Positions 35,017 to 42,826 of a stretch of DNA of 42,826 nt are shown piece by piece (position 1 is the first letter of the stretch; every line of letters begins with the position of its first letter). This DNA is from an uncultured Methylococcaceae bacterium. Its GTDB lineage: Bacteria; Pseudomonadota; Gammaproteobacteria; Methylococcales; Methylomonadaceae. Under the pieces are notes generated by a model, which did no database searches, was not told the DNA's origin, and saw only the letters and a program-made list of their open reading frames with translations. The translations under genes and the position numbers were made by a program. Location of the stretch: positions 1-42,826 of the forward strand of contig CAJAVP010000049.1 in NCBI GenBank assembly GCA_903945375.1, in the 5' to 3' direction.

Positions 35017-36087
35017 TTAATCGTTTAGTTTAGCGTTGAAATAATGTCGCTGTGCATATAAAGCAACATTAACCAATGCAATTAATACCGGTACTTCAAT
35101 TAATGGCCCAATAACAGCAGCAAATGCTTGTCCTGATTCCAAGCCAAATACAGCAACTGCCACTGCAATAGCCAATTCAAAGTTATTACCCGCCGCTGTG
35201 AATGACAAGGTTGCACAAAGTCGATAATCAGCTCCAATTTTAGCCGACAAGAAAAATGTCATGAGAAACATGATGACAAAATAAATAACCAATGGGATAG
35301 CAATACGTAGTACATCGAAAGGCAAGGCCACTATGCGGTCGCCCTTAAGCGAAAACATTACCAAAATGGTAAATAACAGTGCCACCAACGTTATGGGACT
35401 TATTTTGGGTATAAACGTTTTTTCATACCAAATGCTGCCCTGTCTGCGCACTAAAATACGTCGTGTTAGCAATCCTGCAAAAAAAGGGATGCCCAAATAA
35501 ATCATGACACTCTGAGCGACATCAAGCATGGAGATATCTATTTCGCGTCCTCCGTTCATACCGAGCCAGTCAGGTAATAAGCTCACAAAGAAATACGCAT
35601 AGACGGAAAAGAACAGCATTTGAAAAATCGAATTAAATGCCACTAATCCCGCACAGTAGTCATTATCGCCATCTGCCAGTTCGTTCCAAACCAATACCAT
35701 TGCAATGCAACGTGCTAGCCCGATGATAATCAAGCCAACGCGGTATTCCGGATAGTCTGCTAAAAAAATGGCTGATAAAGCAAACATTAACAAAGGACCT
35801 ATTAGCCAATTTTGCAGCAGTGATAGTAGAAGCACTTTGCTATTTTTAAAAATTTTTGGTAATTCTTCGTAACGAACTTTAGCGAGTGGAGGATACATCA
35901 TTAAAATTAGCCCAATAGCAATGGGCATTGACGTTGTGCCAATTTGAAAATAACTCAGCCATTGTGAAAATGCGGGAATAAAGTAGCCTAAGCTAACACC
36001 TATTGCCATGACGCTAAATATCCATACGGTCAAAAAACGTTCGATGACGCCCAGGTGCTTAATTTCAGTCTGCGTAGGCTTATTCAT
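35017..36087 (-). CDS. arsB: Arsenite efflux transporter, ACR3 family
   Basis: This ten-helix inner-membrane exporter removes arsenite (and perhaps antimonite), giving arsenic resistance. It belongs to the ACR3 (BASS-like) type and not the E. coli ArsB type: [14 protein letters not shown] contains the essential Cys (C127), and [28 protein letters not shown] is the other family signature. I start at the ATG at 36087, with GAGG 8 nt upstream; a frame extension to 36120 lies in the end of arsC. The product is 356 residues. It overlaps the end of the broken arsC by a few bases, as in an arsC-acr3 operon. No arsR regulator is visible nearby. Confidence 0.95.
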   Translation of the reverse strand: MNKPTQTEIKHLGVIERFLTVWIFSVMAIGVSLGYFIPAFSQWLSYFQIGTTSMPIAIGLILMMYPPLAKVRYEELPKIFKNSKVLLLSLLQNWLIGPLLMFALSAIFLADYPEYRVGLIIIGLARCIAMVLVWNELADGDNDYCAGLVAFNSIFQMLFFSVYAYFFVSLLPDWLGMNGGREIDISMLDVAQSVMIYLGIPFFAGLLTRRILVRRQGSIWYEKTFIPKISPITLVALLFTILVMFSLKGDRIVALPFDVLRIAIPLVIYFVIMFLMTFFLSAKIGADYRLCATLSFTAAGNNFELAIAVAVAVFGLESGQAFAAVIGPLIEVPVLIALVNVALYAQRHYFNAKLND

Positions 36088-36579
36088 TGCGATAACCTCG
36101 ATGGATTGCCTGACTGCCAATCAGGTTAAGTTGCGTACTGAGCTCGGCTTTGGATAACTGTTCTAAAGGCAATGCCAACATGGCATCAACTCGTTCTTGA
36201 AGTGCGTCAAATGTTGCTTGGAAGGCCTGTGTGACTATCGCCTCTTCACCACCGATATGTGCAGGGTCTGGCAGTCCCCAATGTGCTTTGATTGTACTAT
36301 TGAGATAGACAGGACAAACTTCACCAACGGCTTGATCGCACACCGTAATCGCAATATCAATACCGATTCAACAAATTCATCCCACGATTGACTACGATAA
36401 CCGTCTGTCGGTAAACCATTACGGGCTAGTGTGGCTAAAGCATTGGCATTTATTTTCCCGGTTGGATGACTACCCGCTGAAAATGCTTTAACTCAACCCT
36501 GAGACTGATGGTTGATAATCGCCTCACCTAATACACTACGACATGAATTACCGGTACATAAGATCAAAATATTTAACAT
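36080..36579 (-). pseudogene. arsC: Broken arsenate reductase (low-molecular-weight phosphatase type ArsC)
   Basis: From the ATG at 36579 the frame reads MLNILILCTGNSCRSVLGE, the P-loop of thioredoxin-coupled arsenate reductase with catalytic C8. It then meets an in-frame TGA at 36493-36495 (codon 29), most simply a CGA-to-TGA change. Reading continues in the same frame with KAFSAGSHPTGKIN and GLPTDGYRSQSWDEF. A frameshift near 36355-36366 then moves to the frame encoding DIAITVCDQAVGEVCPVYL, with the two resolving cysteines. The gene is otherwise full length. Two independent lesions make it non-functional unless there is a sequence error. It lies directly upstream of the intact exporter. Confidence 0.88.
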
Positions 36580-36996
36580 AATTTTCCTTATTAAATTGGA
36601 ATATACGGATTTACATATATCATAACTGAAAAACGCCAAAGTCGCTTTAGGATTAAGTTTTTGGTAACTATTCAGCCTCCCTTAATTCGCTATTACAACC
36701 TGACTGTGCCAGCATCCTTGCTGGAATGACGGCTTAACTTTAGGGGCGAGCATGATAACGGTGTGCTTTTTTTCGCCTAAAGCGCCTACTGTTGGCAACT
36801 TGCCTAAGTTATTCCATGCACATTCCTTAATTGCAGTGGAATAAGAGCTTGGCAACGAGCGAAATACTTCAGCGAATCCCTGCCGGTATGTGACTTAGCT
36901 GAGGCATCTTGCTAATCAGGTTAGGATTTGCATTGAAAATTTCAATAAACCTGATACATTCTGTAAGCGAATTTTTATTTATAGGAAAAACGTGTG
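36580..36996. other. Intergenic region between arsC and rubredoxin
   Basis: No gene is seen in these 417 bp. A short stem CCAGC-ATCCTT-GCTGG is at 36709-36724 next to AATGACGG. TTATTCCA (36809-36816) and TGGAATAA (36837-36844) form an 8-bp inverted repeat, flanked by GGCAAC on both sides. These look like dispersed REP-type palindromes. The promoters for divergent arsC and rubredoxin must be here, but I cannot place them with confidence. Confidence 0.5.
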
Positions 36997-37164
36997 ATGG
37001 TTTTTAGAAAATTTCAGTGTGATATCTGTGGCTTTATTTATGATGAAGCATTAGGTGACCCTGACTCTGATATCGCCCCCGGCACTTTATGGGAAGATAT
37101 TCCGGATGATTGGCGCTGTCCAGAATGCGGAGCTTCAAAAACAAATTTTGAGCTGCTTCATTGA
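36997..37164 (+). CDS. Rubredoxin
   Basis: This 55-residue iron-sulfur electron carrier has two CxxC metal-binding pairs, C8-x-x-C11 ([10 protein letters not shown]) and C41-x-x-C44 (CPECGASK), coordinating a single Fe. The body ([20 protein letters not shown]) is typical of rubredoxins. The ATG at 36997 is used; a GTG at 36994 directly before it is also possible and sits better relative to the AGGA at 36983-36986. It stands alone; rubredoxins usually pass electrons to alkane hydroxylases, oxygen or peroxide reductases, or similar partners. The diiron-type hydroxylase at 40289 is on the same strand but 3 kb away, so a link is only speculative. Confidence 0.95.
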   Translation: MVFRKFQCDICGFIYDEALGDPDSDIAPGTLWEDIPDDWRCPECGASKTNFELLH

Positions 37165-37254
37165 AAAACTGGCTTTTTTGTTTCTTAGGCAGACAAATCT
37201 CTGTGGGCAGTGCAACAGCTGCCCTCATATCTTCTTCCCCATTGCGTCATAATA

Positions 37255-39780
37255 ATGCTTAGGGTATTTCAAAAAAGACTAGCCGTTCAAATAGCACCTA
37301 ATCGACGGCATACTAAGTCGAATACATCTATTTTTAAAACAAGCTTATTTAAACAAACCTCCAAACCCGATACGCTTACTGAAAAAGCCAACGCTCCCAC
37401 TTGTTCTATTCGTCACCAACTATCAGCAACGATGCTTGGTCTAGTCGTTGGTCTTGTTCTGATACTGTCTGCTAGCACTCTTGTGTTACAAGCGAGCTAC
37501 TTAGAAAAGGAGCTAGATAAACGCATTACCCTGCTAAGGGCTCATACGATTGAGATAGGTTTGAAGCTATCAACCGAGCTGGCTCAGTCGCTTGACAATG
37601 ATTTAGCCCAGTTAGAGGTGTCACGGATGACCCAAACAGTGCAAAATGTTACGCAAAAACAGGCCGCATTGAATTATGCTATTGTAACGAATACAGAAGG
37701 TGTCGTTCTCGTACATACTAGCCAGCCCTACTTACAACAAACGCTGTTAGACGATGAGGCTAGCCATTTTGCGCTAGAGCGACTGCATGTCTCTCATCGT
37801 GAATACCCCGCCGAAAAAATCATCGAAATCATTCATCCTTTGCAAGTAAACTCCCAGAAATCGGGTGTGCTGCGTTTAGGTTTTAGCAGTCAAGCCTTAC
37901 AAGATGAAATAGCCCATTCTCAAACTGAAATAGCGCAGTTTACTTATCGTCTTATGGTGATAACAATAATCATCACCTGTTTTTTTATGATGTTCGCCTA
38001 CTTAAAAGCATGGAATGTTGCTAAAAGTGTTTCGTATCCCTTAATGCGTATCAATGACTCGGTTAAAGAGCTGACTCAAGGTAATTTTTCTGCTGCCCTA
38101 CAAAAACTCGAAGTTAATCTAAATCACACATCACAACAAGGTAACAGCAAAGACCACATTAGTGAATTGACAGAATCGTTTATCGAAATGACGCATGACT
38201 TTCGTCTGGAGCAGCAACGTCAGCTTGAGTATATTGCTAGCTTAGAAGACGCGTTAAAAGAACGTGGTATTGAGTTACAACACGCTAACGAGAAATTAAC
38301 GGAACAGGGGCAAATGAAAGCCAGTTTTTTATCTGCCGTCTCGCATGAGCTGCGCTCACCGTTATTATCTGTCATGGGTTTAGCTCGCATTCTTAAAGCA
38401 AGCTTTGAAGACACGGTTTGTCCCGCCTTATCCGCAGTCAATGAACCGCAATTGCAACGCGCTATAGATCATATAAAAGATCACGCACAAACCATCGCCG
38501 ATGAAAGTCAGCAGTTGACTGCTCTCATCAATGACGTATTGGATCTTGCAAAAATGGAAGCCGATTGTAGCGATTGGAATATACGAGAATTGTCTATTGA
38601 GGAGGTGATTGATCGAGCAATGACGGCTACTGCGCCATTATTTTTAGATAAGCCAATACAATTTCACAAGCACATCGCAGAAAATTTACCCCGTATTGAA
38701 GGCGATCGAGAGCGATTGGTTAAAGTCGTCGTTAATTTGATTAGCAATGCCGCAAAATTTACTGAGCAAGGCAGCGTCACCTGTAGTGCGATCTTACAAC
38801 ATGACGCATTAATTATTGCCGTTACCGATACAGGTTGCGGCATGAATACTGATGAGCAAGAAAAAGTGTTTGAAAAATTCAAACACGTCGGTGGCATGTT
38901 AACGGGAAAACAACACTCGACGGGTTTAGGGTTACCGATTTGTAAACAAATCATTACCCATCATGGCGGCAAGCTCTGGCTTGAAAGCCGTTTAGACCAC
39001 GGCAGCGCTTTTCTGTTCTCATTGCCCTTACCTCACACATCTCCCGTTAACAGCACCTTGCAAAGTAAACGTGTTAACGAGATTAGTTTTGTTTGGCAAA
39101 GTAGTTGGCAGGTCCTTGAAAATGCCTTGCGTTCTCGCCTTGAACAGCCCGACTTAGCGCAAACCCCCACTGTACTAATCATTGACGCAGAGCTAGACAA
39201 CTGGCAATGGCTCAAGCCAAACTGCCAAGTTCAGCATCTACGCTTAACAGGCATCGGTCATATTGCTACCGAATTACTCAAGATTGGCATCGAGCCGCCA
39301 GACGTTATTATTGTTGACGATAAGTTCCCGCATTTAGATGGATTGGCTGTGACAGCGCAACTGCGTAGTAATCCATCCATCCTAAATGTCCCGATTATAT
39401 TGCATTCAAAGCAAGACAATAAGGTATTAGCAGAACTTTTGGGATTAGATCAATTTTTGGCTAAACCGGCGCATCATGCCGATTTACTGCAAGCCATCCA
39501 AGCACTATTTCATGCGCCAAAGCCTGAGAAAAGAGTTTTAGTCTTTGATACCGACCTTGATCGTCGGCATATTTGGCTGGCACTACTGTCGTGCTGTGGA
39601 TATGATGTAAAAGAAGCCGGAACTGCTGAACATGCCATTGAGCTGGCCGTCGCTTTTACGCCACACTTGGTCATTACGGATGCCGAACTCGCTGCCGACT
39701 GTGATTTAGTTTACCGTCTTAGAATAGAACTGGGTTTGGATAAATTATTTATAACACTCTTAGACAATAGTGACGCATGA
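37255..39780 (+). CDS. Hybrid sensor histidine kinase with two receiver-like domains
   Basis: This membrane sensor of about 841 residues has a first helix (about 57-77), a periplasmic domain (to about 232), a second helix, a HAMP segment (SYPLMRINDSVKELTQGN), a coiled coil, HisKA with H364 in FLSAVSHELRSPLLSV, and HATPase (NLISNAAKFTEQG, DTGCGMN, STGLGLPICKQI). Two receiver-like domains follow. The first contains IIVDDKFPHLDG and a late Lys (FLAKPAHH). The second (VLVFDTDLDRRHIW, LVITDAELAADC) stops after its fourth strand and lacks the conserved Lys and last helix. The start is uncertain: ATG 37255 is chosen, and GTG 37210 would add 15 residues. Its target regulator is not next door. Confidence 0.9.
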   Translation: MLRVFQKRLAVQIAPNRRHTKSNTSIFKTSLFKQTSKPDTLTEKANAPTCSIRHQLSATMLGLVVGLVLILSASTLVLQASYLEKELDKRITLLRAHTIEIGLKLSTELAQSLDNDLAQLEVSRMTQTVQNVTQKQAALNYAIVTNTEGVVLVHTSQPYLQQTLLDDEASHFALERLHVSHREYPAEKIIEIIHPLQVNSQKSGVLRLGFSSQALQDEIAHSQTEIAQFTYRLMVITIIITCFFMMFAYLKAWNVAKSVSYPLMRINDSVKELTQGNFSAALQKLEVNLNHTSQQGNSKDHISELTESFIEMTHDFRLEQQRQLEYIASLEDALKERGIELQHANEKLTEQGQMKASFLSAVSHELRSPLLSVMGLARILKASFEDTVCPALSAVNEPQLQRAIDHIKDHAQTIADESQQLTALINDVLDLAKMEADCSDWNIRELSIEEVIDRAMTATAPLFLDKPIQFHKHIAENLPRIEGDRERLVKVVVNLISNAAKFTEQGSVTCSAILQHDALIIAVTDTGCGMNTDEQEKVFEKFKHVGGMLTGKQHSTGLGLPICKQIITHHGGKLWLESRLDHGSAFLFSLPLPHTSPVNSTLQSKRVNEISFVWQSSWQVLENALRSRLEQPDLAQTPTVLIIDAELDNWQWLKPNCQVQHLRLTGIGHIATELLKIGIEPPDVIIVDDKFPHLDGLAVTAQLRSNPSILNVPIILHSKQDNKVLAELLGLDQFLAKPAHHADLLQAIQALFHAPKPEKRVLVFDTDLDRRHIWLALLSCCGYDVKEAGTAEHAIELAVAFTPHLVITDAELAADCDLVYRLRIELGLDKLFITLLDNSDA

Positions 39781-40288
39781 GAAGTGTTTTTGGCTCATTC
39801 TAATGATTATTTTTCATTGCCTGAGTTAATACTCCAGTCGCATACAGTATGCTCATTCCTTAGCTCCTTCGTGGGGTCAATAAAGTGTATTTACAACAAT
39901 ACCTCGCTATCCATAAAATGGGCGCACAACATCAAAAAACGACATGGCATTTCTTAGGATTTTATGTGGCATCACACCATTCGCCACATGAGCCAAGTTT
40001 CTTTAATTTGGTGCATTTATAAGCATAATGGCTTGGCGATGCACCATCCCCGCTCTCTATAACTCTTCCATCGCTAGCCCGAAAGAATAAATTTTCTAAA
40101 AAGCAGTAACTAGAATGCTGTTCTCACAGTATTTACGTTAATTAAAGATTAAAAATACAATATTGGCATTTATTCTGCTTGATGATTTATACGAATCAAT
40201 GTAATGAGGTTGATTGGTTTCATGCTCCTGTAACTAACATCAATTATGATTACATTTAGTTCAGCCTTATTTTTTGGAGGAAAAGCCA
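39781..40288. other. Intergenic region before the sterol-desaturase-family gene
   Basis: These 508 bp contain no gene I would defend. The best small frame is 39885-40022 (GTG start, 45 codons, His-rich), without a ribosome site. TTGGCA at 40163-40168 and TTTATA at 40186-40191 with 17-bp spacing could be a weak promoter for the downstream gene. Confidence 0.4.
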
Positions 40289-41284
40289 ATGTTATCAATA
40301 CCTACAGAATGGTCATTTAGCTTTTCAGGTGAACTGGCCGCCTTTATGTTATTACTTGTCTTTTGTGTATTAGCCAAACTTGAGTTGATATTTCCGCTGG
40401 CGATTTCATCTGCTAACGTGCGGAGGCATTCTTATAAAGCCAATTTGAGTTTGTTATTGTTTAATAGCATGCTGATATCCGCGTTGTCTAAATTGTCTTT
40501 ATTTTCCATTGCACGCTATTTCCCAGTTGAGGGATTACTTGATTATGTGAATGAGGGGTGGTGGTGGGGCATTTTGGAATTCGTACTCTTAGATTTATTG
40601 TTATATCTATGGCATAAAGCCAGTCATCAACTCGATCATTTATGGATGTTTCATAGGGTTCACCATAACGACCCGTGTTTAAACCTGTCGACGGCATTCC
40701 GCGTTCATTGCATCGAACTCTGTATTATCAATAGTGTGAAAGCAATTTATATCGTTGTGCTGGGATTAGATCAAATGACGGTGCTCATCAATGAATTTAT
40801 GAGCACACTGTTTGTTATGTTCCATCACACTAATTTTAAACTGAAGGGCGAGCGTTGGCTGAGTCTGATTATTATTGTACCCTCGCTGCATCGCACCCAT
40901 CACTCTGTACAACGTGCCGAGCATGATTCCAATTATGGGGCGGTATTTTCTCTGTGGGATAGGTTATTTGGTACGTTATTAAACTTACAGCCCACTGAAA
41001 TTGGCATTAAGGGCAAATCGCCACAGCAATTTATGGCACTGCTACGATTTGGCTTTGCTCTGCCGTCAACTTCTCCCCTATCTACCATTTCGACGACACT
41101 GGATTTAGACCATATGATTGCAGAAGCCGCTTATTACCGAGCCGAAAAGCGTGATTTTCGCCCAGGTTATGAGTTAATGGATTGGCTAGAGGCCAAAAAA
41201 GAAATTTTGCAGCTGGTTTATGGTAATCGTTCCACGATGTCAAACCACCTAAGACAAATAAGGGGCATTAAAAGTGCGGTTTAA
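40289..41284 (+). CDS. Sterol desaturase / fatty acid hydroxylase family protein
   Basis: This integral membrane diiron enzyme presumably hydroxylates or desaturates a lipid. It has hydrophobic helices at about 15-38, 53-75, 92-108 and 143-165. The eight-histidine metal site is visible: H109-KAS-H113, H122-RV-HH126, HH at 179-180 and H201-RT-HH205, followed by NYGAVFSLWDRLFGT, a standard end motif of the family. I take the ATG at 40289, which has a perfect GGAGG 8 nt upstream; a TTG at 40274 in frame would include that ribosome site in the coding region. The product is 331 residues. It has no linked partner that would identify the lipid substrate. Confidence 0.92.
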   Translation: MLSIPTEWSFSFSGELAAFMLLLVFCVLAKLELIFPLAISSANVRRHSYKANLSLLLFNSMLISALSKLSLFSIARYFPVEGLLDYVNEGWWWGILEFVLLDLLLYLWHKASHQLDHLWMFHRVHHNDPCLNLSTAFRVHCIELCIINSVKAIYIVVLGLDQMTVLINEFMSTLFVMFHHTNFKLKGERWLSLIIIVPSLHRTHHSVQRAEHDSNYGAVFSLWDRLFGTLLNLQPTEIGIKGKSPQQFMALLRFGFALPSTSPLSTISTTLDLDHMIAEAAYYRAEKRDFRPGYELMDWLEAKKEILQLVYGNRSTMSNHLRQIRGIKSAV

Positions 41285-41362
41285 TCTCAGGTAGCTTAAC
41301 GCTTTTGATTCCAGTAATTTGTCCCATTTACCATTAGCTCTGCTGGATCCTTAAGGCCAACA

Positions 41363-41394
41363 TATCTGGGTTCTATTCGTCCCCAGATAGTTTT
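41363..41394 (+). terminator. Likely terminator between convergent genes
   Basis: TATCTGGG (41363-41370) and CCCAGATA (41382-41389) form an 8-bp stem with an 11-base loop, followed by GTTTTATA. It lies about 80 bp after the desaturase-family stop and right at the end of the convergent membrane-protein gene. Confidence 0.45.
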
Positions 41395-41905
41395 ATAAAC
41401 AATCACCGTATTCCATCACTAAAAGGCGGCAATCAAATAGAGTAATAGGGTGTTGAATGCTAATAAAAAGTCGTAACAGCAGTTCTAAAAACAAATAAAT
41501 GGTGAAGGTTCGTGCACCAGCCGCTTGCCAACGTTGATGGGTGTTTCCACTACAACGCCATACTGCGATAGTCCACCAAAGAATCGGCAAAAATACCATT
41601 CCATGCACAGTTTTCCAGCTGGCAATGGTGTAAGTTATATTGGCTATACGATAATCAATATAAAACAAAATACCATTAATGATTAAAAAAAATGGCCAAA
41701 AAGCCCGCCATAACGCGACTTTTCCTAGCCAAGCGGACTTTAAAATGGCATACCAATTTCCACACGCACGTTCTTTCCAAAGTGGATTGATTATCGGAGT
41801 GTAAAAATAGACTAAACCAAAAACAGCGGTCAAAAAGATACCCGCTTCAATCGGCGTGAACAAATGAACGTAAGTAAAAATGATTGGCAAGGTATTAATA
41901 AACAT
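41393..41905 (-). CDS. Integral membrane protein, function unknown
   Basis: This 170-residue protein has about four hydrophobic segments (near 15-37, 68-83, 98-112 and 132-150) and is rich in Trp, Phe and Tyr. A polar stretch RCSGNTHQRWQAAGARTF precedes the last helix. I recognise no catalytic motif or family. It is 34 bp downstream of the SirB2-like gene on the same strand, so the two small membrane proteins probably form an operon. Confidence 0.7.
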   Translation of the reverse strand: MFINTLPIIFTYVHLFTPIEAGIFLTAVFGLVYFYTPIINPLWKERACGNWYAILKSAWLGKVALWRAFWPFFLIINGILFYIDYRIANITYTIASWKTVHGMVFLPILWWTIAVWRCSGNTHQRWQAAGARTFTIYLFLELLLRLFISIQHPITLFDCRLLVMEYGDCL

Positions 41906-41939
41906 AATAGTGCTTGTCCACTAAGCTTGCCTGTAGCTG

Positions 41940-42302
41940 TTATAAGAAAAATAGAGCATTTTTGGTTACAGCTACTATGCCGATATAAGCAAAGCAAAGC
42001 ATCGCACCGGTAAATGCCAGCCAGCGCAACATTCCGCGATAACGCATGACAAGAACACCTAAGCCGATGTAAATAATGACTGCAAATAACTTAGCCATAA
42101 TCCAGTTATGCTCGATGGACATCCAGTTCCCTTGAAAAACCAGGATGAAACCTGTGAACAATAACACGCCGTTAATAATGTGGGGGGCCACTTTGAAAAG
42201 CGTTTGTTTAAGCAATAACGGCTGGGTTTCTGAAAGAATCACCCTGCCAACAAAACTTGAAATTGACAATAAAATAAAGCTTAGGTGTAGTAATTTAATC
42301 AT
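41940..42302 (-). CDS. SirB2-family membrane protein
   Basis: This 120-residue inner-membrane protein has four predicted helices. The start (MIKLLHLSFILLSISSFVGR) and KVAPHIINGVLLFTGFILVF are the SirB2 landmarks; the family takes its name from a Salmonella protein reported to raise invasion gene expression, but its biochemical role is unknown. The 120 residues suit the family. It is the first gene of a small minus-strand pair. Confidence 0.82.
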   Translation of the reverse strand: MIKLLHLSFILLSISSFVGRVILSETQPLLLKQTLFKVAPHIINGVLLFTGFILVFQGNWMSIEHNWIMAKLFAVIIYIGLGVLVMRYRGMLRWLAFTGAMLCFAYIGIVAVTKNALFFL

Positions 42303-42686
42303 AGTGTTCTCTATATTGATTTAAAGAGGGCGCGAGGCCTACGGCTATTAAGTTTAAGCATATGGATATTTTCTATCGATCACTGAACATCTCTCCAAAA
42401 CAGAAGAGGTCAACTTAATCTAATGATAGCAATGATTAGCTGAGGAAAACAGTAGGATAGTGATGTACTATCCTAACATTAGATATTCTTAAAACGAGTA
42501 TTTAAATTTGTCATCAAACGCACTTATACTTATTGTTATCGAGAAAAGTGGCTAATTATTAATCAATTTAACTTAAGCTATTCATTTAAAAAGCCAAAAA
42601 GCCTGTCATAAAGATCTTATTAACAGACTTATCCACAGAATTTGTGGGTAACTTTTTTATTGGCGATTTTTTCGAGAATAAAAAAA
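42303..42686. other. Intergenic region between the SirB2-like gene and dxs
   Basis: There is no credible gene in these 384 bp. TAGGATAGT (42453-42461) and ACTATCCTA (42467-42475) form a 9-bp inverted repeat with a 5-base loop and no T-run. A second inverted repeat at 42629-42651 contains a perfect DnaA-box sequence. Confidence 0.5.
42629..42658 (+). terminator. Terminator-like hairpin containing a DnaA-box sequence
   Basis: TTATCCACA (42629-42637) pairs with TGTGGGTAA (42643-42651) with one T-G wobble, followed by C and six T's on the plus strand. TTATCCACA also equals the DnaA-box consensus. There is no plus-strand gene upstream that obviously needs a terminator. Confidence 0.4.
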
Positions 42687-42824
42687 TTAAGCCGCAAACG
42701 CCTCAATACTCGCCAAAATACCCGCACTATCCAAACCGCATAAGGCCAGCAATTCATCGCGGGTGCCTTGTTCAACAAAACGGTCAGGTAAGCCTAGATT
42801 CAGTACGGGCATCAAAATACGTTG
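42687..42824 (-). CDS. dxs: 1-deoxy-D-xylulose-5-phosphate synthase, C-terminal end (partial)
   Basis: The frame entering from the right edge encodes 45 residues ending in TAA at 42687-42689. [19 protein letters not shown] followed by CGLDSAGI is the characteristic C-terminus of DXS, the thiamine-dependent enzyme that makes the first intermediate of the non-mevalonate isoprenoid pathway from pyruvate and glyceraldehyde 3-phosphate. The rest of the gene is outside the window. Confidence 0.93.
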   Translation of the reverse strand, partial: QRILMPVLNLGLPDRFVEQGTRDELLALCGLDSAGILASIEAFAA

Positions 42825-42826
42825 CG

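Noticed and set aside
36080-36343. An 87-residue open frame as a stand-alone gene
   Set aside because: It is the C-terminal half of arsC downstream of a frameshift; the N-terminal half with the catalytic P-loop is directly upstream in another frame.
39885-40022. A 45-codon His-rich small gene
   Set aside because: GTG start without a ribosome site, no recognisable motif and no support from neighbours; kept only as a note in the gap.
42453-42475. The 9-bp inverted repeat as a terminator for the SirB2-like operon
   Set aside because: It lies upstream of that operon's start, has no T-run on either strand and so is not a terminator; an operator role is possible but unsupported.

Overview
The window looks like chromosome of a moderately AT-rich gammaproteobacterium. 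The gene order gatCAB / mreBCD-mrdA-mrdB-mltB-rlpA, rpe, nudF, a dxs 3' end, a QseB/QseC-type two-component pair and an esterase-like phytase are all at home in that class. A methylotroph-like lineage such as Methylococcales is possible, but that is an impression from gene content, not something proven here.

Layout. 1-4405: the 3' end of an unidentified gene, a small membrane protein, ADP-ribose pyrophosphatase (nudF), a cysteine-rich secreted protein, and a CHASE2-type class III adenylate/guanylate cyclase. 4485-8133: an Old Yellow Enzyme (nemA-like), then an OmpR-family regulator with its sensor kinase. 8124-13471: a 5.3-kb island bounded by two 48-bp direct repeats (47/48 identical, exactly 5300 bp apart). 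13443-16634: a FAH-family hydrolase, rpe and an esterase-like phytase. 16794-20058: gatB, gatA and gatC on the minus strand. 20175-27424: the cell-elongation operon mreB, mreC, mreD, mrdA, mrdB, mltB, rlpA. 27821-34335: a 1745-residue kinase-like/AAA/GAF/histidine kinase protein translationally coupled to a REC-PAS-GGDEF diguanylate cyclase. 34593-34766: two tandem tRNA-Phe genes. 35017-36579: an ACR3 arsenite exporter and a broken arsC. 36997-41284: rubredoxin, a hybrid histidine kinase and a sterol-desaturase-family hydroxylase. 41393-42824: two small membrane proteins and the 3' end of dxs.

The most interesting part is the island. It carries a tight minus-strand operon with three main genes. 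The first is a small caspase/CHAT-like protein with a His-Gly / Ser-Ser-Cys dyad. The second has an N-terminal SLOG nucleotide-sensing domain and four C-terminal membrane helices. The third has two tandem TIR domains followed by three copies of a roughly 115-residue repeat domain I do not recognise. The parts are those of a TIR-made nucleotide signal read by a SLOG receptor, with a membrane effector and a protease. This resembles Thoeris and related conflict systems, but the combination and the C-terminal repeats look unusual. Removing one repeat copy recreates a compact convergent junction between the sensor kinase and FAH genes, so the island appears to have been inserted there. It encodes no visible integrase.

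Elsewhere, mreC seems to start with ATA and has a duplicated C-terminal motif. arsC has both a nonsense mutation and a frameshift. The large kinase protein lacks the catalytic Asp of the HRD motif and has DFV in place of DFG. Several intergenic palindromic elements of REP/REPIN type are present.
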